From Caulobacter sp. NIBR2454 (GTDB lineage Bacteria; Pseudomonadota; Alphaproteobacteria; Caulobacterales; Caulobacteraceae), in contig NZ_CP114871.1 of NCBI RefSeq assembly GCF_027474405.1, forward strand, positions 62,001 to 126,000: DNA of 64,000 bases. Reading direction: 5' to 3'. Each line of letters starts with the position of its first letter. The stretch's first letter is position 1. The position numbers and the translations under genes were made by a program. Shown here in pieces: positions 25,592-34,105 of this stretch. The notes beneath the pieces were generated by a model. That model saw nothing but the letters and a program-made list of their open reading frames with translations. It made no database searches and was not told where the DNA came from.

Positions 25592-27181
25592 TTAATGACG
25601 GAACACCCGCACGCCGGTGAAGGCCATGGTCAGGCCCGCCTTGTCGGCGGCCTCGATCACCTCGGCGTCGCGCATGGAGCCGCCCGGCTGGATGATCGCC
25701 GTGGCGCCGGCTTCGGCCGCCTGGATCAGGCCGTCGGCGAAGGGGAAGAAGGCTTCCGAGGCGCAGGCGCAGCCCGTCAGGTCCAGGCCAAAATCGGCTG
25801 CGCGCAGGGCCGCGATACGGGCTGAGTCCTTGCGGTTCATCTGGCCGGCGCCGACGCCCAGGGTCTGGCCGTTGCGGGCGTACACAATGGCGTTGGATTT
25901 CACGTGCTTGCCGACGGTGAAGGCGAACAGCATGTCGCGCACTTCCGTCTCGGTGGGCTGGCGCTTGGTGACGATCTTCAGGTCCGACGCCTTGATGCGG
26001 GCGTCGTCGCGCGACTGCACCAGGAAACCGCCGGAGACCGACTTGAATGTTTCGCCGGGAGCCAGCGGATCGGGCAGGCCGCCGGTGACCAGCAGGCGCA
26101 GGTTCTTCTTGGCCGCGAACACAGCCACCGCGTCCTCGTCGGCTTCCGGCGCGATCACCACCTCGGTGAAGATGTCCACCATGGCCTCGGCCGCGGCGCG
26201 GTCCAGGCGGCGGTTGACCGCCACGATGCCCCCGAAGGCCGAGGTCGGGTCGCAGGCCAGGGCCCGCTCATAGGCCTCGCGCAGGCTCGACCCCGTGGCC
26301 ACGCCGCAAGGATTGGCGTGCTTGATGATCGCCACCGCCGGCGCCTCGGCCGGATCGAACTCGGCGATCAGCTCGAAGGCCGCGTCGGTGTCGTTGATGT
26401 TGTTGTAGCTCAGTTCCTTGCCCTGCAGCTGGGTGGCCGTGGCCACGCCGATGCGCGGGCTGGGATAGGTGTAGAAGGCCGCCTTCTGGTGCGGGTTTTC
26501 GCCATAGCGCATGGTCTGGGCCAGATTGCCGGCGATGGACTTGCGGGCGGGGAAGTCCTGGCCCAGCTGGCCGGCGAACCAGCCGCTGATCGCCGCGTCA
26601 TAGGCCGCCGTGCGGGCATAGGCGCGGGCCGCCAGGGTCTGGCGCAGGGCCAGGGTGGTCCCGCCAGCCTTCAGGGCCTCCAGCACCTCGGCCAGGTCGG
26701 ACGGTTCGGTGCAGACGGCCACATAGCCGTGGTTCTTGGCCGCCGAACGGATCATGGCCGGGCCGCCGATGTCGATGTTCTCGACGCATTCGGCGTAGGA
26801 GCCGCCCTTCGCGACGGTGGCCTCGAACGGATAGAGGTTCACGTACAGGATATCGATGGCGCCGATGCCGTGGTCGGCCATGGCCTTGGCGTGATCGGCC
26901 GCGTCGCGCACGCCCAGCAGGCCGCCGTGAACGATGGGATGCAGGGTCTTGACCCGGCCGTCCATCATCTCGGGAAAGCCCGTCAGGTCCGAGACATCCT
27001 TCACCGGCAGGCCGGCCGCCGCGATCGCCGCCTTGGTGCCGCCGGTGGAGACCAGCTCCACCCCCGCCTCGTGCAGGACCTTGGCCGCCTCGACCAGGCC
27101 GGTCTTGTCGGAGACCGACAGCAGGGCGCGCTTGGGCGCGACGAGATCGGGAGCGGAAGGATAGTCAGGGGCGGCGGGCAC
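25592..27181 (-). CDS. purH: Bifunctional AICAR formyltransferase/IMP cyclohydrolase
   Basis: A 529-residue enzyme that performs the last two steps of IMP synthesis. The N-terminal MGS-like cyclohydrolase domain shows [31 protein letters not shown] and [15 protein letters not shown]. The C-terminal transformylase shows [19 protein letters not shown] sequence ([15 protein letters not shown]), [23 protein letters not shown] and the terminal [28 protein letters not shown]. The start is a GTG at 27181 with GGAG 6-7 nt upstream. A promoter and a ZTP-type riboswitch precede it. The hydrolase gene follows 10 nt after the stop. Confidence 0.97.
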   Translation of the reverse strand: MPAAPDYPSAPDLVAPKRALLSVSDKTGLVEAAKVLHEAGVELVSTGGTKAAIAAAGLPVKDVSDLTGFPEMMDGRVKTLHPIVHGGLLGVRDAADHAKAMADHGIGAIDILYVNLYPFEATVAKGGSYAECVENIDIGGPAMIRSAAKNHGYVAVCTEPSDLAEVLEALKAGGTTLALRQTLAARAYARTAAYDAAISGWFAGQLGQDFPARKSIAGNLAQTMRYGENPHQKAAFYTYPSPRIGVATATQLQGKELSYNNINDTDAAFELIAEFDPAEAPAVAIIKHANPCGVATGSSLREAYERALACDPTSAFGGIVAVNRRLDRAAAEAMVDIFTEVVIAPEADEDAVAVFAAKKNLRLLVTGGLPDPLAPGETFKSVSGGFLVQSRDDARIKASDLKIVTKRQPTETEVRDMLFAFTVGKHVKSNAIVYARNGQTLGVGAGQMNRKDSARIAALRAADFGLDLTGCACASEAFFPFADGLIQAAEAGATAIIQPGGSMRDAEVIEAADKAGLTMAFTGVRVFRH

Positions 27182-27187
27182 GGCGGA

Positions 27188-27215
27188 CTCCGGGGTTCGG
27201 TTGAACGAATAGGAG
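27188..27215 (-). promoter_or_regulatory. Ribosome-binding site of purH with facing anti-SD (riboswitch expression platform)
   Basis: On the minus strand a CTCC (27215-27212) directly follows the aptamer and can pair with the purH GGAG (27191-27188), enclosing a small GTTC/GAAC hairpin. This would hide the ribosome-binding site unless the aptamer is folded. The pairing is seen; the switching is inferred. Confidence 0.5.
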
Positions 27216-27288
27216 CCCAGGCGCGCGGCATATCAAGCTTCGCGCTTCCCGGTGGTTACCCACCTTCAACGCCAGTCACGCGAGGCGG
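27212..27288 (-). ncRNA. ZTP (pfl) riboswitch upstream of purH
   Basis: The leader carries the conserved pfl/ZTP aptamer landmarks in order on the minus strand: GTGACTGGCG, the GGTGG-GTAA-CCACC hairpin followed by GGGAAGCG, a variable linker, then GCGCCTGGGC. These riboswitches sense ZMP/ZTP, the AICAR-derived intermediates that accumulate when 10-formyl-folate is short, and purH is the enzyme that consumes AICAR. The aptamer lies between the predicted transcription start and the purH ribosome-binding site, with an apparent SD-sequestering platform. Confidence 0.88.
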
Positions 27289-27292
27289 GCGG

Positions 27293-27320
27293 AAAATAGG
27301 CCAGGGGGCGGGGGAGTCAA
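27293..27320 (-). promoter_or_regulatory. purH promoter
   Basis: On the minus strand TTGACT (27320-27315) is followed 14 bp later by CCTATTTT (27300-27293). This is a good housekeeping match for Caulobacter-type spacing. Transcription would begin just ahead of the ZTP aptamer. Confidence 0.65.
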
Positions 27321-27330
27321 CGCCGCGCCT

Positions 27331-29061
27331 TCAAGTCTCCGCCCGCGTCAGCTTCCAGCGGATGCGGGCGCCCTTGTCCAGGCGGGCCTGGCTGCGCAGG
27401 ACGATCTGGGTGGAGCGGCGGGCGACGCCGTTCTCGAAGTGGACCGACGGCTCCACCGCCACGTCCACCGCGTCGTTCCTCAGCCACCAGCCGATATTGG
27501 ACGGGCCCTTGATCAGCACGCTCTTGTGGTCGCGCGCCACGCTGGCCCGGGCGTCGGGGTGCAGGTGGAAACGGACGGAGAAGGGGGCGTAGCGGCGCGG
27601 GCCGTCGCCCTTGGGCGCACGCACCGGGCTCAGGCGATCCTCGCCGCGCAGCTCGTCGCCGTTGGTGTCCACATAGAGCCGCCGCTCATGGGTCAGGCCA
27701 AAGCGGCTGACCCAGCCGTCATGGGCCAGATCCAGCCACAAGCCGGCCTCGGTCTCGTGCCGCCGCACGTCCACCCGCCGCGCGCCGCCGGCCAGGCGCG
27801 GGCCCAGCAGGGTGGCGATGAAGCCGCGCAGGGGCGCGCCGGCCGAAACGTCGCCCACCGCGATGGTCGAGGCCGCGTCGGTCAGGCGAAAGGCGTGGGG
27901 GGCGGCGGCGTCCGGGCTCCAGCCCGCATTGGTGATCAGCCGGTCCTTACCGCAGACGATCTCGATGGCCAGGGGCTGGCCGCAGGCCGACAGGCCCAAC
28001 TCGCCCCGCGCCGGGGCGCCAGCGTCGACCATCAACTGCAGGGTCTTGCCGGTCAGCTTCTGATAGCCGGCGTTCAGGGCCTGTTCGGGCGGCCGGGTCT
28101 CGCCGTCGTCGTGGGCAAGCGCCGCCGCAATACGGGCCTTGTCCACCGCCTCGCCGCCCTGGAAGCAGGCCAGGGCCCCGTCCGCCAGGGTGAAGAAGCG
28201 CGCGGCCCCGGTCAGGCGGTCGATGGCCCGCGAAAGGGCTTCCGGCGCGGCGCGGCCACGCTGCACCAAGGCGTCGTCCAGAGTCAGCAGGTCGAACAAC
28301 AGCTCCAGCCCCGCCTGGGGCGAGCGGGTGGCGTGGCCGCCGTCGGCCAGGACGATCTGCGGCAGCAGGCGTTCGAGCCGGCCGAGGGCCCTCTCGAAGA
28401 TCTGCTCGCCCGTGGGTCCGGCCAGGACGCAGCCGGCCGTGGCGGCGGCGGCCAGGCGTTCGGCGGCGCGGCCCTTGTCATGGGTGATCTGCAGCAGGTG
28501 GCGCGCCTGGCGGGCCAGGTCCTGCGCCAGTTGCGCGCCCTCGGCGTCCGAGGCGACGGCGTTCAACGCCCGCGCCGCGCAGGCCAGGTTCAGCACCCGG
28601 CGGTCCAGCACCTCGGCGCTCCAGGCGAAGCTGTTCCAGCGGCCGAAGATCCGCCGCCAATCCAGATAGAGCCGCAGCCCCTGCCGCGCGCCCGCCTCGC
28701 CGGTGGCCAGCAGATCCGGCAGCCAGGCGAAGCGATGCAGCACCACGGCGAAGCGCCGCGTGGGGCTGGGCTTGTTCCAGGGATCGCCCGCCGGCCCCAG
28801 GTGCAGGGCCGAACCGCCCAGGAGGAACGCCCCGCCCAGGATCTGGCGGCCGCGCTCGGGGCTGATGGGGCGGGGGTCGCGGGGGTGGGCCGACAGGCCC
28901 TCGGGCTTGCGGCCCGACAGGGTCAGCAGGTGCGGCGGCGAGCCGAACCATTCCAGCTCCACCTGCCGGCGCAGGCCGTTGGAGAAGGCGGCGAAGGGTC
29001 CGCCGCCCAAGCGGGCGGCGAAGTCGGGAACCACGCGTGCAAGGGGCGCCCGTTCGTCCAT
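27331..29061 (-). CDS. Heparinase II/III family protein
   Basis: A 576-residue protein. The N-terminal alpha-helical toroid-like region (about 1-330) includes GNxW-type helices such as DWRRIFGRWNSFAW and ADGGHATRSPQAGLELLFDLL. The C-terminal beta-rich heparinase II/III domain (about 340-570) includes YQKLTGKTLQLMVDAG and HDGWVSRFGLTHERRLYVD. Family enzymes are polysaccharide lyases, but the natural substrate in alphaproteobacteria is unknown. No signal peptide is visible. The start at 29061 lies 8 nt after the rpe stop. Genes of this family between rpe and purH are common in the group, from memory. Confidence 0.85.
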   Translation of the reverse strand: MDERAPLARVVPDFAARLGGGPFAAFSNGLRRQVELEWFGSPPHLLTLSGRKPEGLSAHPRDPRPISPERGRQILGGAFLLGGSALHLGPAGDPWNKPSPTRRFAVVLHRFAWLPDLLATGEAGARQGLRLYLDWRRIFGRWNSFAWSAEVLDRRVLNLACAARALNAVASDAEGAQLAQDLARQARHLLQITHDKGRAAERLAAAATAGCVLAGPTGEQIFERALGRLERLLPQIVLADGGHATRSPQAGLELLFDLLTLDDALVQRGRAAPEALSRAIDRLTGAARFFTLADGALACFQGGEAVDKARIAAALAHDDGETRPPEQALNAGYQKLTGKTLQLMVDAGAPARGELGLSACGQPLAIEIVCGKDRLITNAGWSPDAAAPHAFRLTDAASTIAVGDVSAGAPLRGFIATLLGPRLAGGARRVDVRRHETEAGLWLDLAHDGWVSRFGLTHERRLYVDTNGDELRGEDRLSPVRAPKGDGPRRYAPFSVRFHLHPDARASVARDHKSVLIKGPSNIGWWLRNDAVDVAVEPSVHFENGVARRSTQIVLRSQARLDKGARIRWKLTRAET

Positions 29062-29069
29062 CCCGGCGA

Positions 29070-29735
29070 TCAGCCGCCCTTCAGGGCGCGGATATTGGCG
29101 GCGTAGGCGTCGGGGCCGCCCTTGAACACCGCGCTGCCGGCGACCAGGGCGGTGGCCCCGGCGTTGACGCAGTCGCGGGCCGTGATCGGGTTCACCCCGC
29201 CGTCGACCTCCAGCTGGATATCGCGACCGCTGGCGTCGATCATGGCCCGCAGGCGCTCGACCTTTTTCAGCTGCGAGGTGATGAAGCTTTGGCCCCCAAA
29301 GCCCGGATTGACCGACATCACCAGCAAAAGGTCGATGTCCTCCATCATCCACTCGATGGTCTCGACCGGGGTCGAGGGGTTGAACACCACCCCCGCCTTG
29401 GCGCCGAGCTGGCGGATCAGCTGCAGGGTGCGGTTCAGGTGTGGGCCGGCCTCGGGGTGGACGCTGACATAGTCCGCGCCCGCCGCCACGAAGGCCTCGA
29501 TGTATGGATCGGCCGGGGCGATCATCAGATGGACGTCGAAGGGCAGGGCGCTATGCGGGCGCAGGGCCTTCACCACATCGGGGCCGATGGTGATGTTGGG
29601 CACGAAATGGCCGTCCATCACGTCGATATGGACCCAGTCGGCGCCAGCGGCGGTGATCGCACGCACCTCCTCGCCGAGCTTGGCGAAGTCGGAGGCGAGA
29701 ATCGACGGGGCGATGAGCGGGGTCTGACCGGACAT
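29070..29735 (-). CDS. rpe: Ribulose-phosphate 3-epimerase
   Basis: A 221-residue TIM-barrel enzyme that interconverts ribulose 5-phosphate and xylulose 5-phosphate in the pentose phosphate pathway. Family signatures are IAPSILASDFAKLGEEV, VHIDVMDGHFVPNITIGP with the metal Asp and His, DVHLMIAPADPYIEAF, VMSVNPGFGGQSF, and LEVDGGVNPITA with the catalytic Asp. It begins 37 nt after the RsmB stop and is followed at 8 nt by the heparinase-like gene, so the three probably form one operon. Confidence 0.97.
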   Translation of the reverse strand: MSGQTPLIAPSILASDFAKLGEEVRAITAAGADWVHIDVMDGHFVPNITIGPDVVKALRPHSALPFDVHLMIAPADPYIEAFVAAGADYVSVHPEAGPHLNRTLQLIRQLGAKAGVVFNPSTPVETIEWMMEDIDLLLVMSVNPGFGGQSFITSQLKKVERLRAMIDASGRDIQLEVDGGVNPITARDCVNAGATALVAGSAVFKGGPDAYAANIRALKGG

Positions 29736-29772
29736 GGGTGAGGCTTAGCGCTCGTCGCCTTTTGCTACAAGC

Positions 29773-31074
29773 TTAAGGGGCCTTGACCAATCGGGCGGCG
29801 AAGAAGCCGTCCGCCCCGCCCGGTATATGGTGCGGCAGGATGCGCAGCATGCCCTCGGCCGTGACGCTCGCGGCTGGCGCGCCGCCCTCGCCGGGCTCGA
29901 CCGGAACGAGCTTGAAATCGGTGCGCCGGGCCAGGAAGGCGCGGACCTGCGCCTCGCCTTCCTCAGGCTCAAGCGAGCAGACGCAATAGACCAGCCGTCC
30001 GCCGGGCTTTGTCTTGTCGGCGGCGGCGTCCAGCAGGCGCGACTGCACCGCCGCCAGGCTGGCGATGTCGGTGGGCCGCGCCGCCCACAGCACGTCGGGG
30101 TGGCGGCGGAAGGTGCCGGTGGCCGTACACGGCGCGTCCAGCAGCACGGCGTCGAAGGTGCGTTCGTCCTGCCAGGCCCCAGCGTCGGCGGCGACGATCT
30201 CGGCGCCCGAGCCGATGCGGGCCAGGTTCTCTGTCACCCGCTTCAGGCGCGGGGCGGAGCGATCCACGGCCACCACCTTGGCTCCGGCGGCGGCCATCTG
30301 CATGGTCTTGCCGCCCGGCGCGGCGCACAGGTCCAGGGCGGTCTCGCCGGCTTTGACGTGCAGCAGGCGGGTCGGGATGGCGGCGGCGGCGTCCTGCACC
30401 CACCAGCGGCCGTCCTCGAAGGCCGGCCAAGTCGCCACATCGCCGCGCAGGGCGGTGCGCAGGGTGCCGCCGGGCAGGATTTCGGCCGGCAGGGCCTCGG
30501 CCAGGGCCGCCACGTCGTCGGGATCGCGGGGCGTCAGGTCGGTGGCCGGCTCGGCGGCGATGGTCAGGGCGATGGCCGCGGCGTCTTCATCGCCAAAGGC
30601 CGAGCGCCAGCGGGCATAGAGCCAGTCGGGCGCCAGGGCGGCGGGGTCCAGCGCCGGCTTGCCGTCGCGCAGCAGGCCGCGCAGCACGGCGTTGACCAGG
30701 CCCTTGAAGGCCTTGGTCTCCTTGCGGGCGTCCGCAAGATCGACGGTCGTGGTCACCGCCGCGAATTCCGGCACGTCCAGGAAGAAGGCCTGGGTCGCGC
30801 CCAGCCGCAGCAGGGTGCGGATTCGCGCCGGCGGCTCGCGCTGCAGCTTGGGGGCCAGGATGCGGTCCACCATGCCCAGGTGGCGCAGGGTGGCCAGGGC
30901 CAGGGCGCGGGCGAAGGCGCGGTCGCGCCCTTCCAGCCGGGTGAAGGCGCCCGTGGTCTGGGCTTCGTCGAGGCCCGCGCGTCGCGCCAGGGCCGCCTCG
31001 ATCAGGTCGCAGGCGGCGGCGCGGGGGGCCAGTTCATGAGAGGATTCAGAGGTCACCCGCGGGCCGTGCCTCAA
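29773..31074 (-). CDS. rsmB: 16S rRNA m5C967 methyltransferase (RsmB-type)
   Basis: A 433-residue RNA methyltransferase. An N-terminal NusB-like RNA-binding domain (about 15-150) precedes the SAM-dependent domain. The SAM loop is ALDLCAAPGGKTMQMA, motif IV is LLDAPCTATGTFRRHPDVLW with the release Cys, and motif VI is LVYCVCSLEPEEGE with the catalytic Cys. The first six codons from 31074 look non-native, and a GTG at 31056 (VTSESSHELAPR) is a likely alternative start. It is the upstream gene of the rpe run. RsmB versus a close RsmB/F paralog cannot be fully separated by eye. Confidence 0.87.
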   Translation of the reverse strand: MRHGPRVTSESSHELAPRAAACDLIEAALARRAGLDEAQTTGAFTRLEGRDRAFARALALATLRHLGMVDRILAPKLQREPPARIRTLLRLGATQAFFLDVPEFAAVTTTVDLADARKETKAFKGLVNAVLRGLLRDGKPALDPAALAPDWLYARWRSAFGDEDAAAIALTIAAEPATDLTPRDPDDVAALAEALPAEILPGGTLRTALRGDVATWPAFEDGRWWVQDAAAAIPTRLLHVKAGETALDLCAAPGGKTMQMAAAGAKVVAVDRSAPRLKRVTENLARIGSGAEIVAADAGAWQDERTFDAVLLDAPCTATGTFRRHPDVLWAARPTDIASLAAVQSRLLDAAADKTKPGGRLVYCVCSLEPEEGEAQVRAFLARRTDFKLVPVEPGEGGAPAASVTAEGMLRILPHHIPGGADGFFAARLVKAP

Positions 31075-31096
31075 GGCGCGGCCCGAGGCAAGGACT

Positions 31097-31477
31097 TTAG
31101 GCCGCTCTGCGCCAGGCGCTCAGCACTGCGATGACGAAGGCGATCATGCCGGCGAAGGCGATCAGCGAGGTGATCCCGACGATGGGCTCCATCCCCGCGT
31201 TCCCCTTCAGCAACAGGGCCAGGGCGGGCGCCATGGCGATGGCGCCGACGGTGGAGAGGCTGAAGTTGACCCAGCCCAGCTTGACCGGCGCGCGGTCGCC
31301 CAGCAGGGCGTAGAACCCCCCCATCAGGAACAGGCTCACCCAACCCAGCAGGTTCAGGTGGGCGTGGGCCGGAAAGGTGGTGTGGTCGTGCGTGGCGCCC
31401 ATATAGACGCCCCAGGCCATGCCGATCAGGCCGCAAAGGGCGCCGGCGGTGAAAAAGGCCATCGAAAGTCGAGACAT
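31097..31477 (-). CDS. Small four-helix membrane protein with HxHLN motif
   Basis: A 126-residue inner-membrane protein with four hydrophobic segments and no soluble domain. The segment FPAHAHLNLLGWVSLFLMGGFYAL resembles the helix of heme-copper oxidase subunit I-like and NnrS-like proteins, where such His residues bind heme; whether heme binds here is not shown. I do not assign a function. The ribosome-binding site is an unusual GGGGGAG (minus strand, 31491-31485) seven bases before the ATG, exactly complementary to the second loop of the candidate small RNA at 19744-19866. Confidence 0.75.
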   Translation of the reverse strand: MSRLSMAFFTAGALCGLIGMAWGVYMGATHDHTTFPAHAHLNLLGWVSLFLMGGFYALLGDRAPVKLGWVNFSLSTVGAIAMAPALALLLKGNAGMEPIVGITSLIAFAGMIAFVIAVLSAWRRAA

Positions 31478-31484
31478 GGTAAAA

Positions 31485-31491
31485 CTCCCCC
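31485..31491 (-). promoter_or_regulatory. G-rich ribosome-binding site complementary to sRNA loop 2
   Basis: GGGGGAG on the minus strand, 7 nt before the ATG at 31477. It is the exact complement of loop CTCCCCC at 19812-19818. Purine-rich RBSs are common, so chance is possible. Confidence 0.4.
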
Positions 31492-31571
31492 TAGAGCGAC
31501 GCCCTCATGCCAGCGTTGGGCGAACGCCGCAACCGCTTCACATGCGAACTAATTCACTTTTGGACGAAGCT

Positions 31572-31766
31572 ATGGACGAGAACGACATCGGCGCCGCCCC
31601 GGGCAAGACCCTGACCCCCGCCGCTCGCCGCGCCCTGGAAGAGGCCGCCGCGCGCCGGGCGGCCGAGGAAAGCCAGGCCCGCGCCGCAGAGGAAGGCGGT
31701 CCCGCCGGTCCAGAACCCACCCGCTTCGGCGACTGGGAGCGCAAGGGAATCGCGGTGGATTTCTAG
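31572..31766 (+). CDS. DUF1674/SDHAF4-like succinate dehydrogenase assembly factor
   Basis: A 64-residue protein. The C-terminal signature GPEPTRFGDWERKGIAVDF is the hallmark of DUF1674, the bacterial counterpart of the eukaryotic succinate dehydrogenase assembly factor 4, which binds flavinated SdhA. The N-terminal half is a charged, Ala/Glu/Arg-rich helix (RRALEEAAARRAAEES). The ATG at 31572 is taken; another in-frame ATG lies at 31542 and neither has a strong RBS. The stop shares CTAG with convergent pyrF. No sdh genes are nearby. Confidence 0.85.
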   Translation: MDENDIGAAPGKTLTPAARRALEEAAARRAAEESQARAAEEGGPAGPEPTRFGDWERKGIAVDF

Positions 31767-32467
31767 GCTAGCTGCAGGCCCGCCATCTCGGCGACGACCT
31801 TTAAGGCCGCCTCACGCGGATCATTGGCCGCCGTGATCGGCCGGCCGCAGACCAGATGGCTCGCCCCATTGGCCAGGGCGTCGGCCGGGGTCGCGGCCCG
31901 CGCCTGATCGTTCTTGGCCGACCAGGCCGGCCGCACGCCGGGCGTCACCACCAGGAAATCGGGTCCGGCGATCTCGCGGGCCAGGGCGGCCTCCAACGGG
32001 CTGGCCACCACGCCGTCGACCCCGGCCTCCACCGCCTGGCGGATACGCTTGGCCACCAGGTCGCGGGCGCTCTCGCGATAGCCCATCTCCACCAGGTCCG
32101 CCTCCGATAGGCTGGTCAGCACCGTGACGGCCAGGATTTTCAGGCCGGACTGGCCCCGACCCGCCACCGCCGCCTTCATCACCTGCGGCGTCGCATGGAC
32201 GGTGAGCAGGTCGCAGCCGGCGCCGGCCAGCACCGCCGTGGATCGGCGCACGGTCTCGCCGATGTCGTGCAGCTTCCAGTCCAGGAAAACCTGCTTGCGC
32301 TGGGCCTTGAGTTCGCCCGCCAGGGTCATGCCGTCGCTGGCCAGCAGTTCCAGCCCCACCTTGTAGAACGACACCGCGTCCCCAAGCCGCTCCACCATGG
32401 CCCGCGCCTCGTCGGTGGACGGCAGGTCGAGGGGGACGATCAGACGGGGATCGGCGGTCATGGTCAC
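31763..32467 (-). CDS. pyrF: Orotidine 5'-phosphate decarboxylase
   Basis: A 234-residue TIM-barrel enzyme that makes UMP from OMP, the last step of de novo pyrimidine synthesis. Seen are RLIVPLDLPSTDEARAMVERL, the catalytic Asp-Lys-x-x-Asp cluster FLDWKLHDIGETV, LLTVHATPQVMKAAV, DGVVASPLEAALAREI, FLVVTPGVRP and the phosphate-binding LVCGRPITAANDP. Either 32467 or the Met codon at 32461 could start it. It is a stand-alone gene, divergent from marC and overlapping the SDHAF4-like stop by 4 bp. Confidence 0.97.
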   Translation of the reverse strand: MTMTADPRLIVPLDLPSTDEARAMVERLGDAVSFYKVGLELLASDGMTLAGELKAQRKQVFLDWKLHDIGETVRRSTAVLAGAGCDLLTVHATPQVMKAAVAGRGQSGLKILAVTVLTSLSEADLVEMGYRESARDLVAKRIRQAVEAGVDGVVASPLEAALAREIAGPDFLVVTPGVRPAWSAKNDQARAATPADALANGASHLVCGRPITAANDPREAALKVVAEMAGLQLA

Positions 32468-32557
32468 GCTCCGGGCATGGCGCGCGCGAGGGGGTATCGC
32501 CTAGAGTGCTGGCGACTCGCGACGGGCGCGGGGACAAGTTGAGGCTGAAGACGCCAG

Positions 32558-33256
32558 ATGATCCAAAGCGACCTCGCCGTCAATTTCTTCGTGGCCCTGT
32601 TCGCCCTGATCGACCCCATCGGCAATGTGCCGCTGTTCGCCGCCGCCACGGTGGGCGCCAGCGTCTGGGGCCGTCGGATGGTGGCGGTCTATATCGGCCT
32701 GTTCGTCCTGGGTTTCCTGACCTTCTTCTTCTTTTCGGGCCTGTCGCTGCTGCAGTTCTTCGGCATCTCCCTGCCGGCCTTCCGCATCGCGGGGGGCGTC
32801 ATCCTGTTCCTGCTGGGCCTGGAGATGGCCCGCGACGACTTCACCGCCAGCTTCGCCGACGTGGCCGACGCCAGCGAACAGGTCCCCACCGCCCGCGCCT
32901 ATGCCCGCAAGCGGTTCGAGCGCCTGATCGTGCCCTTCGGCATGCCATTGCTCATCGGCCCCGGCGCGATCTCGACGGTGGTGATCTATGCGTCGGAGGC
33001 CAGGGCCTCGGGCCTCGCCGGCGCCTTGGCGGGGCTCGTGGCCATCGCCGGGGTGTCGTTCACGGTGGTCATGGCCTTCTGGGCCACGCCCCTGATCACG
33101 CGCCTTTTGGGCCGCATCGGCCTGACCATCGTGGTGCGGGTGCTGGGCCTGATCCTCTGCGCCATGGCGGTGCAGTTCATCATCATCGGCGCCGCTGACG
33201 CCACCCGCGGCATCATCCGCTACGAGGCGGCCAGTCCGTATGCCGACGGCCGCTAG
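32558..33256 (+). CDS. MarC family membrane protein
   Basis: A 232-residue inner-membrane protein with six hydrophobic segments. The family opening FVALFALIDPIGNVPLFAAAT is intact, with the conserved Asp-Pro-Ile-Gly-Asn. Other signatures are FRIAGGVILFLLGLEMAR and the PFGMPLLIGPGAISTVVIY block. A polar loop (about 90-125) separates the halves. The substrate is unknown; the historical link to multiple antibiotic resistance was not upheld. Its stop overlaps the convergent SDR gene by 4 bp in a CTAG. Confidence 0.93.
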   Translation: MIQSDLAVNFFVALFALIDPIGNVPLFAAATVGASVWGRRMVAVYIGLFVLGFLTFFFFSGLSLLQFFGISLPAFRIAGGVILFLLGLEMARDDFTASFADVADASEQVPTARAYARKRFERLIVPFGMPLLIGPGAISTVVIYASEARASGLAGALAGLVAIAGVSFTVVMAFWATPLITRLLGRIGLTIVVRVLGLILCAMAVQFIIIGAADATRGIIRYEAASPYADGR

Positions 33257-34053
33257 GCCTTGCGGAAACGGCTCTGCTGGCTGGCCATCAGGGCCAGAGC
33301 CCAGTCGTCGGGCAGGATCTTGGCCAGGGCCGTGATCGCCTTGTTGGGCGTGCCCGTGACGCAGACCGGGCGGTTGGCCTCGGCGGCCTCGTAACCCGTG
33401 GCCGCCACCTCGTCGGCGCCCAGCCACATCCAGGGCGGGGTCGAGCCTTGGGTCTGCTCGCGCGTGCCGTTGACGTCGTGGAATTCCGAATAGGTGAAAC
33501 CGGGACACAGGGCGCTGACATGCACCCCGGTCGACAGGTTCTCCAGATGCAGGCTCTGGGAGAACTTCACCAGGAAGCTTTTGGACGCCGCATAGAGGGT
33601 GTGGCCCGCCGCGCCCGGAACCAGCCCGGCGACCGACGCGACATTGACGATGCGTCCGAACCGCCGCTCGATCATGCCCGGCAGGACGCGATGGGTGGTC
33701 TCGCACACCGCCGTGACCATCAGTTGCAGAAAAGCCGCCTGATCGGTCCAGGTGGTCTGGGCGTAGCTGCCCGGCAGGCCGTAGCCGGCGTTGTTGATCA
33801 GGGCGTCGATGACGCGACCCTGTTCCTCGACCCCGGCCAGCACGGCCTCGACCCCGCCGGGGGCGGCCAGATCACCGGGTACGGTCAGGGCCTCGACCCC
33901 GAAGCGCAGGGAGATTTCGCCAGCCAGCTGCTCCAGCCGGTCGGCGCGGCGGGCGGTCAGGGCGACGTCATAGCCGTGGGCGGCGTAGATGCGGGCGAAG
34001 GCGGCGCCGATGCCGGCGGAGGCGCCGGTGATCAGCGCAAGGCGTCGAGCCAT
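33253..34053 (-). CDS. Short-chain dehydrogenase/reductase
   Basis: A 266-residue NAD(P)-dependent oxidoreductase of the classical SDR type. The nucleotide-binding motif is LITGASAGIGAAFARIYA, followed by the NNAGYG strand and the catalytic Ser-Tyr-x3-Lys as NVASVAGLVP ... LYAASKSFLVKFS. ALCPGFTYSEFHDV follows as in the YqjQ/DltE-like group. The C-terminal region (ADEVAATGYEAAEANRPVCVTGTPNKAI) is typical of that group. The substrate is unknown. It is convergent with marC and lies 52 nt downstream of the Rrf2 gene on the same strand. Confidence 0.92.
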   Translation of the reverse strand: MARRLALITGASAGIGAAFARIYAAHGYDVALTARRADRLEQLAGEISLRFGVEALTVPGDLAAPGGVEAVLAGVEEQGRVIDALINNAGYGLPGSYAQTTWTDQAAFLQLMVTAVCETTHRVLPGMIERRFGRIVNVASVAGLVPGAAGHTLYAASKSFLVKFSQSLHLENLSTGVHVSALCPGFTYSEFHDVNGTREQTQGSTPPWMWLGADEVAATGYEAAEANRPVCVTGTPNKAITALAKILPDDWALALMASQQSRFRKA

Positions 34054-34105
34054 GGGAAAAGCAAACCTCGTCTAGGACGGGGCGAGAGTGGCGCGCTCCG
34101 GCGAG

